The notes beneath the pieces were generated by a model. The model was not told the origin of the DNA. It made no database searches and was given only the letters and a program-made list of their open reading frames with translations. Below, one piece after another: positions 15,442 to 22,558 of a stretch of DNA of 26,438 nt (position 1 is the stretch's first letter; every line of letters starts with the position of its first letter). The position numbers and the translations under genes were made by a program. Source of the stretch: Acidimicrobiales bacterium (GTDB taxonomy: Bacteria; Actinomycetota; Acidimicrobiia; Acidimicrobiales; JABEUL01); the NCBI GenBank assembly GCA_013044465.1, contig JABEUL010000224.1, positions 1 to 26,438 of the forward strand. Reading direction: 5' to 3'.

Positions 15442-15989
15442 TTCAGATCTCCTCCTCAGCCCAGCAAATAATAACAAATGGCTACTCATCCCATGAATGT
15501 TAATCTGAGTTTAATTTACCATATGCTGCTACTCAAATTACAAGTTGTCTCAGAATATCTATTGCTGATGGAATGGGGATCTTGACAAATCCTCAAAAAC
15601 TAAGCAACCTTAACTTCTATGGGCCCAAACCGATTATAGGTTTCTTCTGCATAATGTGCCTATATTTGCATTGTTTTCTTCCTAGCTAAGGTTAACGTCT
15701 TGGAAATGATACCTTAAGTAACATGCCAAATTCACCAGTGCGACTTCCGGCAATTTATTTTGCCGATTCCTTTAAAAGCCATGTTTTTGGTCAGCATATT
15801 TGGTAAAAAGTATCTATTATGTCAGACATCCATTCCTTGCTGGAGAACTTCGGACTTACGGAACAGAACAACTATTAGCCATAAATTAATTACTGTTGCA
15901 AATCACGGATGTTATTGCCCATCAAGTTGCAGCTCATGGATCTAATTTTGACCAAGAGCGTTCAGTTCACTTATATAAATCACTGCCTT
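15442..15989. other. 548-nt spacer, no gene seen
   Basis: Between the TPR-AAA ATPase and the secreted-protein gene. Apart from the strong ribosome site and possible promoter near 15440-15540, I see only short, unconvincing frames (for example 15760-15945 on +). Confidence 0.5.
15508..15536 (-). promoter_or_regulatory. Possible promoter of the large secreted-protein gene
   Basis: On the minus strand TTGAGT (15536-15531), a 17-nt spacer and TAAACT (15513-15508) match the -35/-10 consensus at 4 of 6 positions each. It is about 67 nt upstream of the start codon. Moderate match only. Confidence 0.35.
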
Positions 15990-17282
15990 TTACCGTCGCC
16001 ACCTTCTGTTGACTTTTAGATACGTTGCAAGCTCATCGTATTCTCCAGAGGAGTTGGAAAATGTTACGTAATTATTTGCAGTTTCTAACCAACTGACCGT
16101 TGACGGTGAAATTGTTTTAGCCGAATATAAAAGGTCTGCCTGGAGTATCGGGCGTGTGACCCCTTTTTGAATAGCATCTGTCAAAACCCGTTGCGAAGCA
16201 TCTTCACATAGAAGTCGCAAGTCCGCGCCTGAAAATCCATCAGTGACATCGGCTACTGCATCTAGAGGTTCGCCAGAAAAATGTCTCCCTCTAAGGTGGA
16301 ACTCGATTATGGCTTTCCTAGCTATGACGTCTGGGGGCAACACCAACATGGTGCGATCCAATCGGCCCGGTCTCCTCAGTGCCGAATCAACATCCCAAGG
16401 CTGATTCGTAGTCCCAATCACAAAGACACCTTCATTGTTGGTGCTGACACCATCTAATTCAGAGAGCAGCTGAGCAACCACGTTTCGCATTGCACTACGA
16501 TTTAAATTAGCCCGAGCGTGACCAATGGCATCGATTTCATCAAAGAACAGTACTGTAGGACTTTTTCTTCGCGCAAATTCAAACAGTTCATGCACCCGCT
16601 TTTCAGAGTTCCCAATATACATATCTAAAACATCATGTAAACCAACACTTATAAATTGAGCACCCAATTCCCCCGCAATTGCCCTTGCCAAAAAGGTTTT
16701 GCCACAACCAGGAGGGCCCCATAACAATAGTCCTCCTCTAAGGGTAGTTCCATAGAGTTTTCTTAGTTCAGGATTTTGAAGGGGATCGAGAAATGACGCC
16801 CGGAGACGCACTTTGACCTCATTTAGCCCGGCTACGTCGGCGAGGCTCACCCTATTTTCATGGTCTTGTTTGAGTAAGTACTGCAGTTCCATATTCCAAT
16901 CCACTCCTTGAATATTTTCAAGTGAGAGATCTCTACTGGACTGAACAAGTTTGTCACTAGCATCGGATCCTGAGTCGCTCTCACCAGAAGTGTCAGAGTT
17001 GAATTGGCTAGGAGGTGAATTTGGACTAAGCGCCAAAGCAAGTTTCCCCCATGCTTCTCCGCGGTTAGTATCTCCTTCTATATAGGCACATTTCGAAGCC
17101 AGAGTAAGACCTTCAATATGATCTGGCTTTGAAATCAGGAGAATCTCCAGATGGCCTAGGGCATCCTTTGTTCTTCCAGCATCGACAAGCAGTCCAGCTA
17201 GGTGCAATCGAAGAGCACTATTTTCAGGATCGGCCTCTAAAGCTGCCTCTAGTGCCTTCAATAGACCGGGATCAAGTGCCAT
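15990..17282 (-). CDS. AAA ATPase (CDC48/FtsH-like class) with N-terminal TPR region
   Basis: 430 aa. Residues 1-90 form two or three TPR-like helix pairs ('ALEADPENSALRLHLAGLLV', 'LLISKPDHIEGLTLASK'). Residues 92-120 are a Ser/Asp-rich linker. The AAA module starts at 'SLADVAGLNEVKVRL' (146). It has Walker A 'GPPGCGKT' (189-196), an aromatic pore-loop candidate 'MYIGNSEKRV' (Tyr222), Walker B 'FFDEIDA' (246-252), sensor 1 'VIGTTNQ', the second region of homology with arginine fingers 'RRPGRLDR' (303-310), and 'GFSGADLRLL' in the lid. It should be an ATP-driven hexameric unfoldase or remodeller; no protease domain or membrane helix is present. It differs from EccA of type VII secretion, whose AAA belongs to the CbxX class. 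ATG at 17282 has no clear Shine-Dalgarno. Partner unknown. Confidence 0.88.
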   Translation of the reverse strand: MALDPGLLKALEAALEADPENSALRLHLAGLLVDAGRTKDALGHLEILLISKPDHIEGLTLASKCAYIEGDTNRGEAWGKLALALSPNSPPSQFNSDTSGESDSGSDASDKLVQSSRDLSLENIQGVDWNMELQYLLKQDHENRVSLADVAGLNEVKVRLRASFLDPLQNPELRKLYGTTLRGGLLLWGPPGCGKTFLARAIAGELGAQFISVGLHDVLDMYIGNSEKRVHELFEFARRKSPTVLFFDEIDAIGHARANLNRSAMRNVVAQLLSELDGVSTNNEGVFVIGTTNQPWDVDSALRRPGRLDRTMLVLPPDVIARKAIIEFHLRGRHFSGEPLDAVADVTDGFSGADLRLLCEDASQRVLTDAIQKGVTRPILQADLLYSAKTISPSTVSWLETANNYVTFSNSSGEYDELATYLKVNRRWRR

Positions 17283-17464
17283 AAATACATATTAGGTTTT
17301 AAATCAAGTCTTAACAACTACACCAAACTCCCGGCGGAAAGGAAAGTCACAACTACCTACAACTTTGCCAGACTTTGTCAGAACCAACACTTTGTTGCTA
17401 AATTCATTGAAGTGCATACTTCTAATCACTCTGTGAAGCATTTTTTTTGGGAATCCGATAACCA

Positions 17465-19198
17465 GTGCTGACTGCTCTTTTGAGGCGTATATTAAAGCCA
17501 TATCGGTCATTAGTAGCTCTAGTAGTTGTCCTTGTAGCGCTCCAGGCAGGTGCCAGTCTTTATCTTCCAAACTTAAATGCTGACATCATCAACTACGGAG
17601 TCATCAAAGGGAACATGCACTACATTTATATAACCGGAGCATGGATGTTGCTTATTACGATAGGCATCGGCATAGTTGCCATAACGGCCGTTTACTTTGC
17701 TTCAAAGGTTTCTATGGCCGCCGGAGCCGATATGCGAGAGCTAGTTTTCAAAAAGGCTCAAAACTTCTCGGCCCATGAAATGAACGAAATCGGCACACCT
17801 TCTCTCATTACCCGAAACACCAACGATATTCAGCAAGTTCAATTATTTTTGCAGATGGCACTAACGCTTATGGTTATGGCTCCTGTGATGAGTCTGGGTG
17901 GCGTGTTCATGGCCATCCGAGAAGGTGCTCGATTGTCTTTGTTGCTACTTGTATCGGTCCCAGCTATGGCGATTGTAATCACATTGGTTCTGGTCCTAGT
18001 TGTGCCACTTTTCCGCAGTATGCAGGTAAAAATTGACAAGATTAATCAAGTGCTCAGAGAGCAAATTACAGGGGTTAGAGTCATCAGGGCCTTTGTGAAG
18101 ACCAAATACGAAGAAGATCGGTTTGCTGGAGCTAACTCAGACCTCACGAATACTGCTCTTAGAGTAAATAGAATCTTTTCTCTTACCCTTCCCTCGCTGA
18201 TGGTAATCCTCAATCTTTCAAGTGTTGCCGTCATTTGGTTCGGTGGCAAAATGGTAAGTGAAGGATCGCTTCCCATTGGAAACTTGACCGCATTTCTAAC
18301 CTATATCTTGCAGATCTTAATGGCGGGAATGCTAGCGGTGATGATGGCGGTGCTGGTTCCCAGAGCCGTAGCAAGTGCTGAGCGGATATTGGAAGTAGTC
18401 AACAAGGATCCCATAATTAAGTCTCCTAGAGCTCCAAAATTGCCTGTTAATTTGGATGGTGAGGTTCACTTTGAAGGGGTAAGTTTTGGATATCCGGGAA
18501 GTGAACTGCCTGTTTTGTCCGACTTGACTTTTTCCATAGTGCCAGGTGCCACAACAGCAATAATTGGCGGCACAGGAAGTGGAAAGACTACTCTTTTGAA
18601 CCTCATTCCTAGGTTTTTTGATGCGACATCGGGAAAGATTTTAGTAAATGGGGTGGACGTAAAAGAACAAGATCTAGATGTGCTTTGGTCAGGAATAGGC
18701 CTTATCCCCCAAAATGCCTATCTATTTTCCGGAACTGTAAAATCCAATCTTACCTTAGGAAAACCTAACGCATCTGATGACGAGATCTGGAGGGCACTTG
18801 AGATCGCACAAGCCAGGGACTTTGTAGAGGCCTACCCAGATGGTCTAGAAACCAAAATCGATCAAGGAGGGACTAACGTATCGGGCGGACAGCGTCAGCG
18901 ACTTTCAATTGCACGGGCTATAGTGCGAATGCCAAAACTTCTACTTTTCGACGACTGCTTTTCGGCATTAGATGCTACAACAGATGCCAATTTAAGAAAA
19001 GCACTGAAAAATGAAACGAAAGAATCTGCTGTAATAATTATTGCTCAGCGAGTCAATACCATCATTGATGCTTCTAAAATCCTGGTTTTAGACGAGGGCA
19101 GAGTTATTGCTTCGGGAGTACATGACGATCTCAAGCGTTCATGTCAACAGTATCGAGAAATTGTCATCTCCCAACTAGGTCAGGAGGCTCTAGCATGA
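17465..19198 (+). CDS. ABC exporter half-transporter, degenerate-site subunit (TM287/BmrC-like)
   Basis: 577 aa: six-helix type IV exporter domain (1-315) followed by an ATPase domain. Walker A is 'GGTGSGKT' (368-375), the signature is a proper 'VSGGQ' (472-476), and Walker B ends 'LLFDDC' with Asp497 where the catalytic Glu belongs. The H-loop reads 'IIAQRV', with Gln instead of His. These two changes mark the partner that supplies the degenerate ATP site in heterodimeric exporters such as TM287/288. GTG at 17465 is the start: an in-frame TAA lies just upstream (17459-17461), and the family's N-terminal 'LRRILKPYRS' follows. Its stop overlaps the next ABC gene in an ATGA. It is divergent from the TPR-AAA gene across 182 nt. 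Substrate unknown; lipid or drug export is typical. Confidence 0.95.
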   Translation: MLTALLRRILKPYRSLVALVVVLVALQAGASLYLPNLNADIINYGVIKGNMHYIYITGAWMLLITIGIGIVAITAVYFASKVSMAAGADMRELVFKKAQNFSAHEMNEIGTPSLITRNTNDIQQVQLFLQMALTLMVMAPVMSLGGVFMAIREGARLSLLLLVSVPAMAIVITLVLVLVVPLFRSMQVKIDKINQVLREQITGVRVIRAFVKTKYEEDRFAGANSDLTNTALRVNRIFSLTLPSLMVILNLSSVAVIWFGGKMVSEGSLPIGNLTAFLTYILQILMAGMLAVMMAVLVPRAVASAERILEVVNKDPIIKSPRAPKLPVNLDGEVHFEGVSFGYPGSELPVLSDLTFSIVPGATTAIIGGTGSGKTTLLNLIPRFFDATSGKILVNGVDVKEQDLDVLWSGIGLIPQNAYLFSGTVKSNLTLGKPNASDDEIWRALEIAQARDFVEAYPDGLETKIDQGGTNVSGGQRQRLSIARAIVRMPKLLLFDDCFSALDATTDANLRKALKNETKESAVIIIAQRVNTIIDASKILVLDEGRVIASGVHDDLKRSCQQYREIVISQLGQEALA

Positions 19199-21120
19199 TG
19201 GGCCGCGGCATTGGTGGAGGCATGCCTTTTGGTCAAAGTGGAGAGAAAAGCAAGAATTTCAAAGGTACCACTTCACGATTGTTCAAGCGACTTGGCCGTG
19301 AACGGTTGAAGTTAGTCATGGCTTTGGTACTAGGTTCAATTTCGGTTGCATTTACTGTTATTGGGCCGAAAATCCTCGGCGATGCCACCAATGTTTTGTT
19401 CAATGGAATTGTGGGCAAACAAATTCCAAAGCATATGTCTAAGGCTCAGATTATCGCGGAACTAAAAGCTCATGGTCAAGGTCAGATTGCATCGATGATA
19501 TCGAGTATGAATATTATTCCAGGTGCCGGATTCGATTTTAATAAATTGGGATCACTATTGGGTTTGGCTGCACTTGTGTATGCCCTCGGTGCACTTTTTA
19601 GTTTTTTCCAAGGATACATCATGGCTGGAGTCACGCAGCGGACGATGTACCGCTTAAGACAAGACGTAGAAGTAAAGTTATCCAAGCTTCCTCTAAAGTA
19701 CTTCGACTCAACCCCGCACGGCGATATTTTGAGTCGGGTGACAAATGATATTGATAACTTGAGCACAACACTTCAGCAAGGGTTAGGTCAGTTGCTTAGT
19801 TCTATCTTGACAATAGTAGGTGTCATGGGAATGATGTTTTATATTTCACCTACTTTGGCTGCAGTGTCAGTATTGATTGTGCCCATGGCGCTTGCAATTA
19901 CCTTTTTCATTGCCAAGAAATCGCAAGTCAATTTTAGGTCTCAGTGGAGAAGAACAGGCACTTTAAATGGCCTAATTGAAGAAACTCATAGTGGCCATAG
20001 CCTCGTCCAAGTATTCGGACAAAGGGAAAGAATTAATAGTGAATTTGATGTCCAAAATAAGAAGCTATATGAGGCAAGTTTTAGAGCACAATTCCTCTCA
20101 GGAGTAATTCAACCTTCAATGCAAATCCTTTCCAATCTCAACTATGTAGTTATTGCCGTACTAGGAGGCTACAGAGTGGCTTCAGGAACCTTATCATTAG
20201 GCGATGTCCAAGCATTTATTCAGTACTCTAGGCAGTTCACTATGCCAATTACCCAGATTGCGAGTCAGATGAATATGCTTCAATCTGGCATAGCCTCAGC
20301 TGAGCGCGTGTTCCAGTTTCTCGACCAGAACGAGGAAGAGCCGGAGGATAACATTGATCGCAAGTTACTTCCAAGTTCTCACAAAGGAAACGTCGATGTC
20401 GACAAAGTAAACTTCAGCTATGAGTTGTCAAAACCCTTGATAAAGGATTTTTCCCTCAAAGTAGAAGATGGCAAAACCGTGGCGATTGTTGGCCCAACTG
20501 GAGCTGGCAAGACTACGATTGTCAACCTGTTAGTCAGGTTCTATGAGATTCAATCAGGGGATTTAAAACTAGACGGAGTCAATTACACCAACTTAACTAG
20601 AGACGAAGTTCGCCAAGCTTATGGCATGGTTTTGCAAGATGCATGGTTATTTTCGGGAACCATTTGGGACAACATTGCCTACGGAAAAAGTAGTGCAACT
20701 GACGAAGAGATCATAGCTGCTGCCAAAGCTGCCTTTGTTGATCACTTTGTCCAGACGCTTCCTGAGGGTTATAAAACCGTGATTACGTCGGAATTTAATA
20801 ACATCTCCTCAGGTCAAAGGCAGTTGCTGACTATTGCAAGGGCGTTTTTGGCAGATCCTCCGATTCTTATTCTGGATGAAGCTACAAGCAATGTTGATAC
20901 AAGGACCGAGGTTTTGATTCAAGAAGCGATGTCGAAACTTAGAAAAGGTAGAACCAGTTTTGTCATTGCTCACCGTTTATCTACTATCCGTACGGCCGAC
21001 ATAATTATTGTCATGGAACACGGCGAGATAGTAGAACATGGCTCACACCAGGAATTACTGGATGCCAAAGGTGCGTATTTCAGGTTGTATTCAAGCCAGC
21101 TACATAATAGCTCCCAATAA
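19195..21120 (+). CDS. ABC exporter half-transporter, catalytic subunit (TM288/BmrD-like)
   Basis: 641 aa from the ATG at 19195, which overlaps the upstream stop (ATGA) and has AGGAGG 7 nt before it; an ATG 54 nt upstream is in frame but less likely. A Gly-rich N-tail ('MMGRGIGGGMPFG') precedes the exporter domain. The extracellular loop between helices 1 and 2 is enlarged (about residues 70-120), as in this family. The ATPase domain has Walker A 'GPTGAGKT' (433-440), Walker B 'LILDEA' with catalytic Glu562, and H-loop His593. Its signature is altered to 'ISSGQ' (537-541) instead of LSGGQ. The pair therefore has one competent site (this Walker A/B with the partner's VSGGQ) and one degenerate site, so the two proteins should work as an obligate heterodimer. 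Confidence 0.95.
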   Translation: MMGRGIGGGMPFGQSGEKSKNFKGTTSRLFKRLGRERLKLVMALVLGSISVAFTVIGPKILGDATNVLFNGIVGKQIPKHMSKAQIIAELKAHGQGQIASMISSMNIIPGAGFDFNKLGSLLGLAALVYALGALFSFFQGYIMAGVTQRTMYRLRQDVEVKLSKLPLKYFDSTPHGDILSRVTNDIDNLSTTLQQGLGQLLSSILTIVGVMGMMFYISPTLAAVSVLIVPMALAITFFIAKKSQVNFRSQWRRTGTLNGLIEETHSGHSLVQVFGQRERINSEFDVQNKKLYEASFRAQFLSGVIQPSMQILSNLNYVVIAVLGGYRVASGTLSLGDVQAFIQYSRQFTMPITQIASQMNMLQSGIASAERVFQFLDQNEEEPEDNIDRKLLPSSHKGNVDVDKVNFSYELSKPLIKDFSLKVEDGKTVAIVGPTGAGKTTIVNLLVRFYEIQSGDLKLDGVNYTNLTRDEVRQAYGMVLQDAWLFSGTIWDNIAYGKSSATDEEIIAAAKAAFVDHFVQTLPEGYKTVITSEFNNISSGQRQLLTIARAFLADPPILILDEATSNVDTRTEVLIQEAMSKLRKGRTSFVIAHRLSTIRTADIIIVMEHGEIVEHGSHQELLDAKGAYFRLYSSQLHNSSQ

Positions 21121-21229
21121 AAGTTCAAGACTTGGCAGCTACAGGGATAACACTTGTATTTCCAATTTGTACTTGACGGATATTGTGTGATCAATTTGGA
21201 AAAGCGGATGAGGTCAAATTGCAGAAGTG

Positions 21230-21302
21230 TGGGCCGCGCGAGTCTCGATCTCGCCACCTTGGGATTAAAAGTCCCCTGCTCTACCCGATGAGCTAGCGGC
21301 CC
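21230..21302 (-). tRNA. tRNA-Lys (anticodon TTT)
   Basis: Minus-strand cloverleaf of 73 nt: acceptor GGGCCGC/GCGGCCC with discriminator A, D-stem GCTC/GAGC, anticodon loop CTTTTAA (anticodon TTT, lysine), variable loop AGGTG, T-stem GCGAG/CTCGC. The 3' CCA is not encoded (CAC follows). Odd points: the anticodon stem opens with a G27/A43 mismatch, the T-loop is ATCGAGA (A54 instead of T54), and the 15/48 positions read T/G rather than purine/pyrimidine. Confidence 0.92.
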
Positions 21303-21368
21303 GTCGAGTAGCGTACTTTAGATTTGACACCCCCGTGAACAATTTCAAGCACATTTTTTCCTCTGGAA

Positions 21369-21374
21369 ATTATA
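21369..21374 (-). promoter_or_regulatory. Possible -10 box for tRNA-Lys
   Basis: A perfect TATAAT on the minus strand about 67 nt upstream of the mature tRNA 5' end. No good -35 is seen at 16-18 nt, so the assignment is weak; readthrough from dxr, whose stop is at 21401, is the alternative. Confidence 0.25.
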
Positions 21375-21400
21375 ATCCCAGGTAATCAAGTATTTTAGCT

Positions 21401-22552
21401 TTAAAAAAAGTCAGTTGAAATTATCTCTCTTGCAGTTTTTCGAGCTAGAAAATCGACCTCTAAAACATGTTTGATTTCACTCATTTCAACCAGCTCACTG
21501 GCCTCCATAGTCCGTTCAATCACTTCAGGAATTTTGAGCCAAGCTAGCTTCTTGTTTAAAAAGCAATCTACTGCGATTTCATTTGCTGCATTTAGAACTG
21601 TTGGCATTGACTTGCCTAGTCTTCCGGCTTCATATGCCAAAGAAAGGCTCTTGAACGTATTTAAATCTGGAGCTTCGAAATCGAGTTGTCCCACCTCAGC
21701 CAAATTAACCATTCCATAGGGAACTTTGTGTCTTTCGGGGTGGCAAAGCGCATATGAGATAGGGAGTTTCATGCTCGGATAGGAAATTTGGGCAATGGTG
21801 GCGCCATCAATAAAACTAACTAAAGAGTGCACAATTGATTGCTTGTGGATAACCACTTCGATTGCATCGTAATCGAAACCAAAAAGTTCATGAGCTTCAA
21901 TTACTTCAAGTCCCTTGTTCATTAGCGTCGAGGAGTCAACCGTTATTTTGGGACCCATTTTCCATGTTGGGTGGTTTAATGCTTCTTCTAAGGAAACCTC
22001 TCCCAACTCTGAAAGTGTCTTTCCTCGAAATGGACCGCCGCTTCCAGTAATAATTAGTTTGGAAACCTCTTTTGATCCACCGGATTTTAAACATTGAAAT
22101 ATGGCGGAATGTTCCGAATCAACGGGTATGATTTCCCCACCTTTAGCCATTTTAACCCTGTTTACTACGGGAGCTCCGGCAACTAGTGATTCCTTGTTAG
22201 CCAATGCCAAACGTTTTGAAGCCTCTAACGTTGCTACGGTGACCTCAAGCCCCTTGAATCCAACTACAGCATTCAAAGTAATGTCAGACATAGAGGCAAT
22301 AGATGACAAGCCCTCCGACCCTGCTCTGACCTCACAAACATTACCCAACAGTGATTTAAGGTCTTGATACTTAGATTCGTCTCCGATTGCAACTACTTCG
22401 GGCCTAAATTCTTTTACTTGGCTAGCCAAAAGTTCAATACTGGACCAAGCACCAAGAGCATTTACATTGAAACTATCGGGAGCTTCCCTTATAACTTCAA
22501 GAGCTTGAGTTCCAATGGAGCCCGTGGAGCCAGCAATCGATACTGAGACCAT
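21401..22552 (-). CDS. dxr: 1-deoxy-D-xylulose 5-phosphate reductoisomerase
   Basis: 383-aa NADPH/metal-dependent enzyme making 2-C-methyl-D-erythritol 4-phosphate, the first committed step of the MEP isoprenoid pathway. NADPH loop 'GSTGSIG' (residues 8-14), 'LALANKESLVAGAP', the metal/substrate site 'PVDSEHSAIFQ', the flexible-loop region 'GSGGPFRG', and 'NHPTWKMGPKITVDSSTLMN' are all intact; 'NAANEIAV' is in the C-terminal part. Length is normal. The ATG is 6 nt after the cdsA stop, with a weak GAG as Shine-Dalgarno, so translation is probably coupled to cdsA. The usual next genes (rseP-type protease, ispG) are not downstream; tRNA-Lys comes next on this strand. Confidence 0.97.
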   Translation of the reverse strand: MVSVSIAGSTGSIGTQALEVIREAPDSFNVNALGAWSSIELLASQVKEFRPEVVAIGDESKYQDLKSLLGNVCEVRAGSEGLSSIASMSDITLNAVVGFKGLEVTVATLEASKRLALANKESLVAGAPVVNRVKMAKGGEIIPVDSEHSAIFQCLKSGGSKEVSKLIITGSGGPFRGKTLSELGEVSLEEALNHPTWKMGPKITVDSSTLMNKGLEVIEAHELFGFDYDAIEVVIHKQSIVHSLVSFIDGATIAQISYPSMKLPISYALCHPERHKVPYGMVNLAEVGQLDFEAPDLNTFKSLSLAYEAGRLGKSMPTVLNAANEIAVDCFLNKKLAWLKIPEVIERTMEASELVEMSEIKHVLEVDFLARKTAREIISTDFF

Positions 22553-22558
22553 TTAAAC

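Noticed and set aside
15442..15489. Longer start for the large secreted protein (16 extra residues)
   Set aside because: No ribosome site before it, whereas AGGAGGAG stands 7 nt before the ATG at 15441.
15990..17282. EccA of a type VII secretion system
   Set aside because: The AAA module is CDC48/FtsH-like rather than CbxX-like, and no EccB-E, ESX substrate or mycosin gene is in the window.
17304..17570. 88-codon minus-strand frame upstream of the TPR-AAA gene
   Set aside because: Its first third overlaps the secure ABC-exporter coding start on the opposite strand, no Shine-Dalgarno is seen, and no family is recognised. A shorter internal version cannot be excluded but is unsupported.
19141..19194. 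54-nt longer N-terminus for the second ABC subunit
   Set aside because: It would overlap the first gene extensively; AGGAGG and the ATGA overlap favour 19195.
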